Shown here: positions 47,684 to 56,846 of the stretch, one piece after another
Numbering within the stretch: the stretch's first letter is position 1
How the letters are laid out: each line of letters opens with the position of its first letter
Source of the DNA: Corynebacterium halotolerans YIM 70093 = DSM 44683
Lineage (GTDB): Bacteria > Actinomycetota > Actinomycetes > Mycobacteriales > Mycobacteriaceae
DNA: 64,000 nucleotides
Assembly (NCBI RefSeq): GCF_000341345.1
Contig: NC_020302.1
Coordinates: 1,716,075 to 1,780,074 of the forward strand
Direction: 5' to 3'
Notes under the pieces: generated by a model
Database searches by the model: none
What the model saw: the letters and a program-made list of their open reading frames with translations, nothing else
Told to the model about the DNA's origin: nothing
Translations under genes and position numbers: made by a program

Positions 47684-48436
47684 TCAGGCGTCGAGCTCCG
47701 CGAGGACCTCGTCGGACAGATTCATGTTGGTGAAGACGTTCTGGACGTCGTCGGAGTCCTCGAGCGCATCAATCAGCCGGAAGATCTTCCTCGCCTCGTC
47801 GGCCTCCAGCGGCACCTCGACGGAGGCGCGGAACTCCTGGTCGGAGTCCTCGACCTCGATGCCGGCCTCCTCCAGGGCGGTCTTGACGGCCTGGATGTCG
47901 GTCGGGGCGCACACCACCTCGAACTGCTCGCCGAGATCGTTGACCTCCTCGGCGCCGGCCTCGAGGACGGCCATGAGGACGTCGTCCTCGCCCAGCTCGC
48001 CCTTGTTGACCACGACGACACCGGTGCGGGTGAACATGTAGGACACCGAACCGGACTCACCCAGGTTGCCGCCGTTCTTGGTCATGGCGGTACGCACCTC
48101 GGTGGCCGCCCGGTTGCGGTTGTCGGTCAGGCACTCGATGAGCATGGCGACGCCGTTGGGGCCGTAGCCCTCGTACATCAGGGTCTCCCAGTCGGCGCCG
48201 CCGGCCTCCTCGCCGGAGCCGCGCTTGCGGGCACGCTCGATGTTGTCGTTGGGGACCGAGGCCTTCTTGGCCTTCTTGATCATGTCGTCGAGTGTCGGGT
48301 TGGCGGCGGGATCCCCGCCGCCCGTGCGGGCCGCGACCTCGATGTTCTTGACGAGCTTCGCGAACTCCTTGCCGCGCTTGGCGTCATTCGCGGCCTTCTT
48401 GTGCTTGGTGGTCGCCCACTTGGAATGGCCTGCCAT
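47684..48436 (-). CDS. yebC: YebC/PmpR-family regulatory/translation factor
   Basis: The 250-aa protein begins [25 protein letters not shown], the family signature, and carries [19 protein letters not shown] and the acidic C-terminal region. YebC proteins were described as transcriptional regulators and more recently as ribosome-associated factors for proline-rich stretches. It lies just upstream of ruvC in the same direction, a widely conserved position. Confidence 0.95.
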   Translation of the reverse strand: MAGHSKWATTKHKKAANDAKRGKEFAKLVKNIEVAARTGGGDPAANPTLDDMIKKAKKASVPNDNIERARKRGSGEEAGGADWETLMYEGYGPNGVAMLIECLTDNRNRAATEVRTAMTKNGGNLGESGSVSYMFTRTGVVVVNKGELGEDDVLMAVLEAGAEEVNDLGEQFEVVCAPTDIQAVKTALEEAGIEVEDSDQEFRASVEVPLEADEARKIFRLIDALEDSDDVQNVFTNMNLSDEVLAELDA

Positions 48437-48585
48437 CTCAACCCTTTCTCTCGCCCGCACCGTGCCGGCTCAACCCGTGAAAGGTATAAGGGAGCGGCAG
48501 GTGCGCTCAAATCTATGACTCGACCGATTATACGCAGCCCCGCCCGACCCTCCGCACGGACGCCTGCGCGACCCCTGCCAACACC

Positions 48586-49197
48586 TCACGGGTGGGTGTA
48601 GCCGGTGTCGCCGACCAGGGCGGCGAAGTAGCTGTGCAGTCTGGTGTCGCCGGTGACCTCGGGGTGGAAGGAGGTCGCCAACACCGTCCCCTGACGCACC
48701 GCCACCACGGCGCCGGCGGCGGGGCCGTCGGGCACCGTCGCCAGCGTCTCGACGCCCTCGCCGACCCGCTCCACCCACGGCGCGCGGATGAACGCGGCGG
48801 GCATCGGGGCGTGGGCCTCCGCCACCCCGGCGACCTCGAGATCCGCCTCGAAGGAGTCGACCTGCCGGCCGAAGGCGTTGCGGCGGACCGTGATGTCGAT
48901 CGCGCCCAACTGGTGAGCGTCCGCACGGGTGTCGAGCACCTCGGTGGCCAGGAGGATCATGCCGGCACAGGTGCCGAAGGCGGGCATGCCGTCGGCCAGT
49001 GCCTGCCGCAGCGGCTGAAGCAATCCGCCGAGGTCGAGCAGGCGGGAGATGGTGGTCGACTCCCCTCCCGGCAGGATCAGCCCGTTAATCCCGGCGAGCT
49101 GTCCGGGCCGGCGTATCTGCCGGTGTTCGACGCCGCATACGTCGAGGGCGCGTTCATGCTCGCGCACACCGCCCTGTACGGCGAGGACGCCGATCAT
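48586..49197 (-). CDS. pdxT: Pyridoxal 5'-phosphate synthase, glutaminase subunit
   Basis: This 203-aa class I glutamine amidotransferase feeds ammonia to PdxS. It shows LILPGGESTTISRLL, the nucleophile in FGTCAGMILLATEVLD and the His-Glu pair in ATSFHPEVTGDTRLH. It overlaps tesB by 4 bp (ATGA), so it is translated from the tesB transcript. The partner pdxS lies 1.6 kb away beyond tesB and the DUF3817-like gene. Confidence 0.96.
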   Translation of the reverse strand: MIGVLAVQGGVREHERALDVCGVEHRQIRRPGQLAGINGLILPGGESTTISRLLDLGGLLQPLRQALADGMPAFGTCAGMILLATEVLDTRADAHQLGAIDITVRRNAFGRQVDSFEADLEVAGVAEAHAPMPAAFIRAPWVERVGEGVETLATVPDGPAAGAVVAVRQGTVLATSFHPEVTGDTRLHSYFAALVGDTGYTHP

Positions 49198-50054
49198 TCC
49201 TTTTCCTCCAGCGTGTTAATCGGAATGGCCTTGGCGCCGGAGCGCAGGGTGCGGGTCAGCCCCTCCTGGGTGACGATGGCCACCAGATTGCCGGAGCGGT
49301 CGAAGATCCGGCCGTGGGTCAGCGCGCGCCCGCCCGAGGCGGACGGCGAGATCTGGTCGTAGAGCAGCCAGTCATCGGCCCGGAAGGGCCGCAGGAACCA
49401 CATGGCGTGGTCGAGACTGGCCATCTGCACCTCGTGGCCGGGGTGCGGCACCAGGGCCGAGTGCAGCAGCGTCATGTCGGACATGTAGGCCAGCGTGCAC
49501 ACGTGGAAGGTGTCGTCGTCCGGCAGCGGCCGCTTGGAGCGGAACCAGACGACCTGCTGGCTGACGGCGAAGCGGTTGTGCTCGTACCCGCCGTTCGGCA
49601 CCACCCGGATATCCCAGTCACCCCACTCGTCGAGCAGCGCCCGCGAGCTCGCCGGCAGGGTCTCCCGGCCGTTGCCGATCTCCTCCGGGGCGGGAACGTC
49701 GCGCATGATGTCGGAGTGCTCCGGGCCGTCGTCGTCCTGGCGGTGGAAGCTGGCCTGCATGGAGAAGATCGTCTCGCCGTCCTGGACGGCGCTGACCTGC
49801 CGGGACGAGAAACTTCGGCCGTCACGGATGCGGTCGACGAGGAAGATCGTCGGTTCCGAGGCCTTGCCCGGCGCGACGAAGTAGCCGTGCAGTGAGTGGA
49901 CGGCCTTGTCCTCGACCGTGCGGGTGGCGGCGACCAGGGCCTGGGCCGCGACCTGCCCGCCGAAGGTGCGGGTGAGCTCGGATTCGACGGCCGGGCCGCG
50001 GTAGATGTCCCGGTCGATCCGTTCCAGGCCGAGGATGTGTTCAATGTCGCTCAA
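49194..50054 (-). CDS. tesB: Acyl-CoA thioesterase II
   Basis: The 286-aa double hot-dog thioesterase hydrolyses acyl-CoA. It contains DIYRGPAVESELTRTFGGQVAAQALVAATRTV, VHSLHGYFVAPGKASEPTIFLVDRIRDGRSFSSRQVSAVQDG and SLDHAMWFLRPFRADDWLLYDQISPSASGGRALTHGRIFD, in the TesB order. The start is a TTG directly after a strong AAGGAGG. It is followed by pdxT in an overlapping pair. Confidence 0.93.
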   Translation of the reverse strand: MSDIEHILGLERIDRDIYRGPAVESELTRTFGGQVAAQALVAATRTVEDKAVHSLHGYFVAPGKASEPTIFLVDRIRDGRSFSSRQVSAVQDGETIFSMQASFHRQDDDGPEHSDIMRDVPAPEEIGNGRETLPASSRALLDEWGDWDIRVVPNGGYEHNRFAVSQQVVWFRSKRPLPDDDTFHVCTLAYMSDMTLLHSALVPHPGHEVQMASLDHAMWFLRPFRADDWLLYDQISPSASGGRALTHGRIFDRSGNLVAIVTQEGLTRTLRSGAKAIPINTLEEKE

Positions 50055-50179
50055 GGAGGGCCTCCTTTGTGATATCCGGTGATATCCCCCGGGCCACCTT
50101 ACCGCGGCCAGGTCGCGGCCCCGCGCCCCGTCCCCGCGGCCATTCGGTTCCGCGGGGGTGGAACGGTAGCATCACGGTC

Positions 50180-50707
50180 ATGACCTCGTCCGTGAGCCCG
50201 AAGACCCCGACCACCGAGCAGCGCGGTGCCGTGAGTCCGAAGACGCTGCACCGCATCGCCGCCACCATCGAGATGGTCACCTGGACCCTGCTCATCCTCG
50301 GCATGATCCTCAAGTACAGCGGGGTGACGGACGGGCTGGTGCCGATCGCCGGCCCCATCCACGGCTTCGGTTTCCTCTGCTTCGCCGCCATCACGGTGCT
50401 GCTGTGGGTGAACAACCGCTGGTCCCTCGGACTCGGTGTCCTGGGGCTGTTGGTCTCCGTGATTCCGTGGGCCGCGCTGCCCTTCACCCTGTGGGCGGAT
50501 CGCAGGGGCCACCTGGACGGCGGCTGGCGCTATCTGGGCACCGACGACAGGCCGGCGAACATCGCGGACTGGGGACTGGCCCAGATGGTGCGCCACCCGG
50601 TCCGCACGATCCTCATCGTGCTGGTGATCATCGCGGTCGTCTTCACCCTGCTGCTGAACATGGGCCAGCCCTACGATCCGGACGCGATCGTCGACACCGT
50701 CAGCTGA
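50180..50707 (+). CDS. DUF3817-like integral membrane protein
   Basis: The 175-aa protein has a hydrophilic N-terminus and four predicted membrane helices (WTLLILGMILKYSGV..., IHGFGFLCFAAITVLLWV, LGLGVLGLLVSVIPWAALPF, and a late ILIVLVIIAVVFTLLL). The LHRIAATIEMVTWTLLILGMILKY and GPIHGFGFL segments match the DUF3817 pattern. Function unknown. It is divergent from tesB and convergent with pdxS. Confidence 0.8.
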   Translation: MTSSVSPKTPTTEQRGAVSPKTLHRIAATIEMVTWTLLILGMILKYSGVTDGLVPIAGPIHGFGFLCFAAITVLLWVNNRWSLGLGVLGLLVSVIPWAALPFTLWADRRGHLDGGWRYLGTDDRPANIADWGLAQMVRHPVRTILIVLVIIAVVFTLLLNMGQPYDPDAIVDTVS

Positions 50708-50727
50708 TTCCCGCTCCCCGGGAGCAT

Positions 50728-50763
50728 GAAACCCGCCCGCCCTTTCGGGGACGGGCGGGTTTC
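50728..50763. terminator. Bidirectional terminator between the DUF3817-like gene and pdxS
   Basis: Perfect 12-bp outer stem GAAACCCGCCCG / CGGGCGGGTTTC with further inner CC/GG pairs and A/T-rich edges; it can serve both convergent genes. Confidence 0.75.
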
Positions 50764-50802
50764 CTGATCCCGGAGCGGTCGGTGTGCCGCCGGTGGTCCT
50801 TC

Positions 50803-51699
50803 CTACCAGCCGCGCTCCGCCAGTCGGTGCGGGACCGGGATATCGTCGACGTTGATGCCCACCATGGCGTCGCCGAGACCGCGGGAGACCTCGGCGACGG
50901 TGTCGGGGTCGTCGTAATTCTGGGTGGCCCGGACGATGGCGCGCGCCCGCCCGGCCGGGTCGCCGGACTTGAAGATGCCGGAGCCGACGAACACACCGTC
51001 AGCGCCCAGCTGCATCATCATGGCGGCGTCCGCGGGGGTGGCGATGCCGCCGGCGGTGAACAGCACGACCGGCAGCTGGCCGGTCTCGGCGACCTCGCGG
51101 ACCAGCTCGTAGGGCGCCTGGAGCTCCTTGGCGGCGACGTAGAGCTCGTCCTGGGCCATCGAGCGCAGGCGGTTGATTCCGGCGCGGATGGTACGCATGT
51201 GGGTGACGGCGTTGGAGACGTCACCGGTGCCGGCCTCACCCTTGGAGCGGATCATGGCCGCCCCCTCGTTGATGCGGCGCAGGGCCTCCCCCAGGTTGGT
51301 CGCGCCGCACACGAACGGCACAGTGAAGTCGAACTTGTCGATGTGGTTGGTGTAGTCGGCCGGGGTGAGCACCTCGGACTCGTCGATGAAGTCGACGCCG
51401 AGGGACTGCAGGACCTGCGCCTCGACGAAGTGGCCGATCCGTGCCTTCGCCATGACCGGGATGGAGACGGCGTCGACGATTCCGTCAATCATGTCCGGAT
51501 CCGACATGCGGGACACCCCGCCCTGGGCGCGGATGTCGGCGGGGACCCGCTCGAGCGCCATCACGGCGGTGGCCCCGGCGTCCTCGGCGATCCTCGCTTG
51601 CTCCGGGGTGACGACGTCCATGATGACGCCGCCCTTGAGCATCTCAGCCAGGCCCCGCTTCACGCGGGCGGTACCGTGGGTCGGCTCGATAGTGGTCAC
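50803..51699 (-). CDS. pdxS: Pyridoxal 5'-phosphate synthase, synthase subunit
   Basis: The 298-aa TIM-barrel enzyme builds PLP from ribose 5-phosphate, glyceraldehyde 3-phosphate and ammonia from PdxT. It begins [45 protein letters not shown] and ends [25 protein letters not shown], with the lysines of KAGVIMD-like and [12 protein letters not shown] segments present. GTG start with AAGGAG upstream. A mycobacterial-like order pdxS-tesB-pdxT is interrupted here only by the small DUF3817-like gene on the other strand. Confidence 0.97.
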   Translation of the reverse strand: MTTIEPTHGTARVKRGLAEMLKGGVIMDVVTPEQARIAEDAGATAVMALERVPADIRAQGGVSRMSDPDMIDGIVDAVSIPVMAKARIGHFVEAQVLQSLGVDFIDESEVLTPADYTNHIDKFDFTVPFVCGATNLGEALRRINEGAAMIRSKGEAGTGDVSNAVTHMRTIRAGINRLRSMAQDELYVAAKELQAPYELVREVAETGQLPVVLFTAGGIATPADAAMMMQLGADGVFVGSGIFKSGDPAGRARAIVRATQNYDDPDTVAEVSRGLGDAMVGINVDDIPVPHRLAERGW

Positions 51700-51800
51700 G
51701 GTGCGTGTTCTCCTTTATCGCAGTGATTGGACCACCGTTACTTTAGCCCCGCCTGTGCCTGGACCGTGAGTCGGAGACGGATTTAGATACACTCCCTCCC

Positions 51801-53060
51801 ATGCGCAGACTTTCCACGGCACCCGTGGTCTGGATGGGGTGGGTGCTCGCCCGTCTCCTCCTGGTGTGGATGGTGATCGGCACGACGGCCGCCGTGGGCG
51901 ACGTGCACTATTACCACGCGGGCCTGTTCGGCGATGACCCCTCCGACCTGACCGAGTACCCGGACGCCGGCGTCTGGCCGCTGCGCCTGCTCGCGTTGTT
52001 CACCGGCGCGGATCTGGACCGCTTCGTCATCGGCTTCGTGGTTCTGTGCCTGCTTGTCGACGCCGTCTTCCTCGCCCTGGTGCTGCACTGGGGCGGTGGG
52101 CGCCGCTTCACCGCCGCCTGGTTCTGGGTGGCCTTCGGCACCGCCGCCGGGCCGGTGTTCGTCCTGCGCCTGGACCTCTACCCCGCCGTGCTGGTCGCCG
52201 CCTTCGCCACACTGCTCTTCCGCCACCCCCGCTGGGCCTCGGCGGCGCTCGCGCTGGCCACCACCATGAAGCTGTGGCCAGGGGTGCTCGCCGCGGGACT
52301 GGTGGGCGGCTGGCGCAGGGCCGGCACCTGGATCCGGGTCGGCTGGTTCACCGTTGCCCTGGCGCTCCTGTGCCTGGTCACGGTGCTGACCTCGGGTGCC
52401 GACCGGTTGCTCAGCCCCCTGACCTACCAGGAGGTGCGCGGCCTGCAGGTCGAGTCCCTGACGGCCACCCCCTTCATCGTGGCTGCGCACCTGAACCCGG
52501 AGGAGTGGCGGATCGCCTACTCCTCGTCCAAGAGCTTCGAGGTCAGCGGCGCCGGGACCGCCGGTGCGGTCGCGGTCACCGACTGGCTGATGATCGCGGT
52601 ACTGGTCTTCGCGGTGGCCTGGGCGCTGCGCTCCCTCATCCTGCACCGGTGGCGCCCACGCACCGCGATCGCCTTCGCCCTGCTGATGGTGGCCCTGCTC
52701 ATCGTGACCAACAAGGTTTTCTCCCCGCAGTACATCGTGTGGCTGGGTCCGCTGCTGGCCGTGTGCCTGTGCCTGACCGACTCCCGGCTGGTGCGCGCCA
52801 TGACCTGGCTGACGGTCCTGGCCGCGGCCCTGGGCACCGTGCTCTTCCCCTTCCTCTACGACAGCCTGGTCCATGACGTGCAGGACGCGGGCGCCGCCGT
52901 CGTCGTGCTGGCCGTGCGCAACGTCCTCGTCGTGGTGATCTGCGTGCTCGCGGCTACGTGGCTGTGGCGCGAGGACCGGGCGCTCGACACGCGCCGCGAC
53001 GAAGGCGCCTGCACGCGCGCCCAGGTCCGGACCGGGGCCGCTCAGGAGGCCGGCGGGTAG
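51801..53060 (+). CDS. GT87-like polyprenol-dependent membrane glycosyltransferase
   Basis: The 419-aa protein has about ten to eleven membrane helices from the N-terminus (MGWVLARLLLVWMVIGTTAAVGD) to residue 390. An acidic external loop after helix 1 (GDVHYYHAGLFGDDPSDLTEYPD) and a later LDLYPAVLVAAFATLLFR and TTMKLWPGVLAAGLVGGW fit GT-C enzymes of the DUF2029/GT87 type that use polyprenyl-phosphate sugars. Placement beside pimA suggests a role in lipoglycan mannosylation; the sugar and acceptor are inferred only. Its 3' end overlaps the convergent LemA-like gene by 19 bp. Confidence 0.75.
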   Translation: MRRLSTAPVVWMGWVLARLLLVWMVIGTTAAVGDVHYYHAGLFGDDPSDLTEYPDAGVWPLRLLALFTGADLDRFVIGFVVLCLLVDAVFLALVLHWGGGRRFTAAWFWVAFGTAAGPVFVLRLDLYPAVLVAAFATLLFRHPRWASAALALATTMKLWPGVLAAGLVGGWRRAGTWIRVGWFTVALALLCLVTVLTSGADRLLSPLTYQEVRGLQVESLTATPFIVAAHLNPEEWRIAYSSSKSFEVSGAGTAGAVAVTDWLMIAVLVFAVAWALRSLILHRWRPRTAIAFALLMVALLIVTNKVFSPQYIVWLGPLLAVCLCLTDSRLVRAMTWLTVLAAALGTVLFPFLYDSLVHDVQDAGAAVVVLAVRNVLVVVICVLAATWLWREDRALDTRRDEGACTRAQVRTGAAQEAGG

Positions 53061-53506
53061 GAGGAGAACTCGAAGAACTCCGGCAGCGGGGCCGTGCCCC
53101 CGAGCCGCAGTAGCCGGGTGCCGGGACGCAGGCGCAGGGCACGGGTGTCGGCGACGGCGTCGTTGTAGAAGCGGTGGGCCAGCTGGACGCGGACCTCGGC
53201 GTCGACGATCTGGGCCGGACGTTTGTCCCCCAGCCCACCGATCGCGGCGGTGACGGCGCGTTCCCGGGCGGCCCGCAGATCAAAGCTGCCGTACTCGAGC
53301 GGGACCGCCTCGGCCGCCGCGGCGGTCGGCCCCGCCTCCGGGAGCAGCGCCGCGACGACCGCCGCCCGCCGGTCGAGGGAGGCCTGCAGCGCGGCCAGGG
53401 CGGCGTCGGTACGGATGTGCAGGCGGTTGAGCCGCTGCGCGGTGAAGTAGGCCCACAGGGCGATCGCGGTCACCATGATCGCCAGGACGATGTACCAGAT
53501 CATCAT
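53042..53506 (-). CDS. LemA-like single-pass membrane protein
   Basis: The 154-aa protein has an N-terminal helix (MMIWYIVLAIMVTAIALWAYF), then a helical region (LNRLHIRTDAALAALQASLDRRAAVVAALLPEA) and the segment LAHRFYNDAVADTRALR...PEFFEFSSY that resembles the C-terminal part of LemA proteins. Function unknown. It overlaps the pimA stop by 4 bp, so it is the last gene of the PIM operon. Confidence 0.65.
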   Translation of the reverse strand: MMIWYIVLAIMVTAIALWAYFTAQRLNRLHIRTDAALAALQASLDRRAAVVAALLPEAGPTAAAAEAVPLEYGSFDLRAARERAVTAAIGGLGDKRPAQIVDAEVRVQLAHRFYNDAVADTRALRLRPGTRLLRLGGTAPLPEFFEFSSYPPAS

Positions 53507-54597
53507 CGGGCACTCACCATGGAACCGTCCACGACGGTCTCGTAGACGGTGAGCACGTCCCGGGCCACCGAGGTCCAGTCGTAGGTCCGCGCGCGCCGGG
53601 CGCCGGCGTCGACGAGCCGCAGGCGGGCCTCGCGGTCGTCGATCAGACAGGTGAGCTGGGCGGCGAGGTCGGCGTCGGAGCCGGTGCGGAAGAGCAGTCC
53701 GGCCGGCTCCTCGGAACCGGCGTCACAGACCGCGGCGAAGGCCTCCAGGTCGCTGGCGACCACGGCGCAGCCGGCGGCCATCGCCTCGACCAGCACGATC
53801 CCGAAGCTCTCCCCGCCGGTATTGGGGGCGACGTAGATGTCGGCGCGTCCCAGGATGGCCGCCTTGTCCTCATCGCTGACGCGGCCGACGAAGTCGACGC
53901 CCGCGATCTGCCGGGGACGGCCGCCACCCATGACGGTCACCCGCACCTCGCGGTCGATGCGGGTCAGCGCCCGCAGCAGGATGTCCAGGCCCTTGCGGGA
54001 CTCGTCGAGCCGGCCGAGGAAGACGATCTCCACGGGCCCGGTCTTCTCCGCCTCGGGCACGCGGGCGGCGGCGTAGACGGAGGTGTCCACGCCGTTGGGG
54101 ATGAGCACCGGATCGCCACCGAGCTGCTCAACCTGCCAGCGGCGCGCCATCTCGGACACGGCGATGCCGCCGCGGATCTTCTCCAGCATCGGGCGCAGCA
54201 CCGGCCGGAAGAACCGCAGCACCAGGGAACCGGAACTGGAGGCGTGGTAGGTGGCCACGATCGGGCCGGTGGCCATCCACAGCGCCACCATGGAAAACGA
54301 CGGCGAGTTCGGTTCGTGGATGTGCAGCACGTCGAATCTGCCCTCGGTCAGGAAATCCCGGACGCGGGCGTGGACGTGCGGCCCGAAGGACAGCCGCGCC
54401 ACGGAGCCGTTGTAGCGGATGGGCAGGCTGCGGCCACCCCTGACCACGAAGTCGGGCAGCTCAGCGTCCTTCCCGGCGGGACCGAGGACGCGGACGTGAT
54501 GCCCCGCCTCCAGGAGCACCCGGGCGAGATCAAGGATGTGGGCTTGAACTCCCCCGGGTTCGTCGAAGGAATAGGGGCAGACGATACCGATTCTCAC
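53503..54597 (-). CDS. pimA: Phosphatidylinositol alpha-mannosyltransferase PimA
   Basis: The 364-aa GT4 enzyme transfers mannose from GDP-mannose to phosphatidylinositol on the cytoplasmic face, the first PIM step. The N-terminal Rossmann fold starts RIGIVCPYSFDEPGGVQAHI; the donor domain contains FLGRLDESRKGLDILLRAL, a DEDKAAILGRADIYVAPN segment and the acidic E-x7-E-type GGESFGIVLVEAMAAGCAVVAS. The GTG start overlaps the acyltransferase stop codon (GTGA), which fixes it; longer upstream frame is shadow sequence. Confidence 0.95.
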   Translation of the reverse strand: MRIGIVCPYSFDEPGGVQAHILDLARVLLEAGHHVRVLGPAGKDAELPDFVVRGGRSLPIRYNGSVARLSFGPHVHARVRDFLTEGRFDVLHIHEPNSPSFSMVALWMATGPIVATYHASSSGSLVLRFFRPVLRPMLEKIRGGIAVSEMARRWQVEQLGGDPVLIPNGVDTSVYAAARVPEAEKTGPVEIVFLGRLDESRKGLDILLRALTRIDREVRVTVMGGGRPRQIAGVDFVGRVSDEDKAAILGRADIYVAPNTGGESFGIVLVEAMAAGCAVVASDLEAFAAVCDAGSEEPAGLLFRTGSDADLAAQLTCLIDDREARLRLVDAGARRARTYDWTSVARDVLTVYETVVDGSMVSAR

Positions 54598-55553
54598 GGC
54601 ATCCCCCCGGTCCCGCGTGCCCGGCGTTCCCGGTCCCGGCGCTTCCGCCGCGCCTCGATATCGGCCGTCCACTGCGGCTGCAGCATGTGCCAGTCCTCCG
54701 GGTGGGCGGCGATATTGGCGGCGAAGAGATCCGCCACCCGCTGCACCGTGGGGCCGAGCTCGTCGACCTCGACCTCGTCGGAGACGGAAAAGCCCCACCC
54801 CTCCCCCTCGGGCCCGTCGGTGAACCAGCAGTGCACCACGTGCAGGGCGGCGCCGGTCTCCAACGCCAGGCGGGCGGGGCCGGTCGGCATGGTGGTGGCC
54901 TCGCCGAAGAACTCGACCTCCGCGCCCGACTGCTTCAGGTCACGCTCGCCGAGCAGGGCGATGACACCGCCCGAGGCCAGCACCTCCCGCAGCCGCGGGA
55001 ACGGCGGCTGCCCCCCGGTCAGCGCGAGCACCTCGAAGCCGAGGGACTCGCGGTAGTCGACGAAGGCCCGGAACAGCACCTCAGGTCTGACCCGTTCGGC
55101 GACGGTGGTGAACTGCCCAAAGTGCCTGACCAGGAACATCCCGGCCATGTCCCAGTTGCCGGAGTGCGGTAGCGCGAGGATGACCCCGCGCCCCGAGTTC
55201 AGGGACGCCTCAAAGGCGTCCCGGCCGACGACCGAGTCCTCGAGGCGGGCGTCGAGAACCGGATCCTCCCGCATGGCGGGCAGACGGAAAGCCTCCCGCC
55301 AGTAGCGCGCGTAGGAGCGCACCGAGTCCCGCACCAGATCGCGGGTGACGTTCTCCGGACCGACGACGCGGGCGAGGTTGCGGCGCAGCTGGTCCATGCC
55401 GCGACCGTCGTGGCTGGCCCGGTCCGCGCCGAAGCGGAACAGCGCACGTGCGAGCGGCTCCGGCAACCGGCGGACCAGAGCCCATCCGGCGAGGTAGCCC
55501 ACCGCGGCGGGGTCGATGCCGCCGAGGCCGCGCAGGCGTGCCAGGGGGTTCAC
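54594..55553 (-). CDS. Phosphatidylinositol mannoside acyltransferase (PatA-like)
   Basis: The 319-aa protein of the LpxL/HtrB-like lysophospholipid acyltransferase type should acylate PIM1/PIM2 at the mannose. The catalytic HxxxxD is HSGNWD in ILALPHSGNWDMAGMFLVRHF, followed by ALLGERDLKQSGAEVEFFGEATTMPTGPARLALETG. The start is GTG overlapping the pgsA stop. Gene order pgsA-acyltransferase-pimA equals that of mycobacteria. Confidence 0.92.
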   Translation of the reverse strand: MNPLARLRGLGGIDPAAVGYLAGWALVRRLPEPLARALFRFGADRASHDGRGMDQLRRNLARVVGPENVTRDLVRDSVRSYARYWREAFRLPAMREDPVLDARLEDSVVGRDAFEASLNSGRGVILALPHSGNWDMAGMFLVRHFGQFTTVAERVRPEVLFRAFVDYRESLGFEVLALTGGQPPFPRLREVLASGGVIALLGERDLKQSGAEVEFFGEATTMPTGPARLALETGAALHVVHCWFTDGPEGEGWGFSVSDEVEVDELGPTVQRVADLFAANIAAHPEDWHMLQPQWTADIEARRKRRDRERRARGTGGMP

Positions 55554-56218
55554 AGTTCGGCCTTCCGGGTCTGCCCGGCCTCGCGGCTGCCGGCCGGCGG
55601 GGCGATGACGTCATTGGCCTGCGGGGCCCGGGCCGCGATCACCAGGCGCTGGATGACGGTGTAGACGCTGCCGAGAGCCAGCAGCCAGATCGCCACGTCG
55701 ACGGCGTAGGACACGCCGAAGCCGTGCAGACCGATGCCGACCAGACCGATGATCAGCCGCTCGGGGCGTTCCACCAGGCCGCCGACCATGCGGAAGCCGC
55801 TGGCCTCGCCGCGGGCCTTGACATAGCTGATGACCTGGGAGGACACGAGCACTGTGAAGGAGGCGGCGACGAGCGCCGGGTGGGCGTCGTAGCTGTGGAT
55901 CAGCCACCAGGTGATGGCGGCGAACAGCGCCCCGTCGGTGATGCGGTCGCACGTGGCGTCGAGCGTGGCGCCGAATTTCGTGCCCCCGCCGCGCAGGCGC
56001 GCCATGGTGCCGTCGACCATGTCGAAGGCGGCGAAGATACCGGAGAGCACCGCCGCCCAGACCAGGTGGCCGGTGGGGATGAGGAGCACCGCGATGCCGG
56101 TGGTCACGGCCGCGCCGAGCACGGTGACGACGTTGGGGCCCAACCCCAGCTTCAGCAGCCCGCGGGCCACCGGCTCAACGACGACGGCCACCGGTCGACG
56201 TCCGTGGACACTAAGCAT
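55550..56218 (-). CDS. pgsA: Phosphatidylinositol phosphate synthase (CDP-alcohol phosphatidyltransferase)
   Basis: The 222-aa membrane enzyme condenses CDP-diacylglycerol with inositol 1-phosphate to give phosphatidylinositol phosphate. The active-site signature D-x2-D-G-x2-A-R-x8-9-G-x3-D-x3-D is present as DMVDGTMARLRGGGTKFG... ending ATLDATCDR. About six membrane helices flank it. Assignment to PI synthesis and not PG synthesis rests on the PIM gene context. It overlaps the HIT gene end by 8 bp. Confidence 0.92.
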   Translation of the reverse strand: MLSVHGRRPVAVVVEPVARGLLKLGLGPNVVTVLGAAVTTGIAVLLIPTGHLVWAAVLSGIFAAFDMVDGTMARLRGGGTKFGATLDATCDRITDGALFAAITWWLIHSYDAHPALVAASFTVLVSSQVISYVKARGEASGFRMVGGLVERPERLIIGLVGIGLHGFGVSYAVDVAIWLLALGSVYTVIQRLVIAARAPQANDVIAPPAGSREAGQTRKAEL

Positions 56219-56846
56219 CCTTCTCCCCCTGTGCCTTGCGGTCCTCGCGGCTGATGGCCTGCCAGGCGTCGGCGAGCAGGGCCCGGGTGTCGCGCAGCAG
56301 CTGCGGCAGGACCTTCGTGCCGTCGAGGATGGTCATGAAATTCGCGTCGCCGGGCCAGCGCGGCACGATGTGCATGTGCAGGTGGTCGCCGATCGAACCG
56401 CCGGAGGCCTTGCCCAGGTTGAAGCCGACGTTGACGGCGTCGGGCCGGGAGACCTTCTTCAGCGTCCGGATGGCGTGCTGGGCGAAGGCCATCATCTCGG
56501 CCGTCTCCGCGGGCGTGAGGTTCTCCAGCTCGGCGACCTTGCGGTACGGCACAACCATCAGGTGCCCCGAGTTGTAGGGGAAGAGGTTGAGGATGGCGTA
56601 GACCTCCTCCCCGCGGGCGATGATCAACGACTCCTCGTCTGAGTGCTTCGGGGCCTCCAGGAACGGGTCGGACCGACGGGTGCGCACGCCGCGCTCCCCC
56701 GCCTTGGGGCGCTCCGAGATGTAGCCCATCCGGTAGGGCGCCCACAGGCGGGTCAGGTGGTCGGGCTCCCCGACCCCGCGGTCGACGTAGACGTGGTCGG
56801 GGTCGCCGGGGGTCGGCTGGTTGGCTTCCTCAGCGTCGCGCGGCAA
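56211..56846 (-). CDS. HIT-family AP4A phosphorylase-like protein
   Basis: The 211-aa protein carries the HIT motif [11 protein letters not shown] and the upstream [28 protein letters not shown] typical of this branch; the mycobacterial orthologue in this position is known as a diadenosine tetraphosphate phosphorylase. The start is assigned to a TTG ([10 protein letters not shown]) with GAGG upstream, overlapping the thrS 3' end by 17 bp; uncertain, since no ATG or GTG is available nearby. Confidence 0.88.
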   Translation of the reverse strand: MPRDAEEANQPTPGDPDHVYVDRGVGEPDHLTRLWAPYRMGYISERPKAGERGVRTRRSDPFLEAPKHSDEESLIIARGEEVYAILNLFPYNSGHLMVVPYRKVAELENLTPAETAEMMAFAQHAIRTLKKVSRPDAVNVGFNLGKASGGSIGDHLHMHIVPRWPGDANFMTILDGTKVLPQLLRDTRALLADAWQAISREDRKAQGEKDA

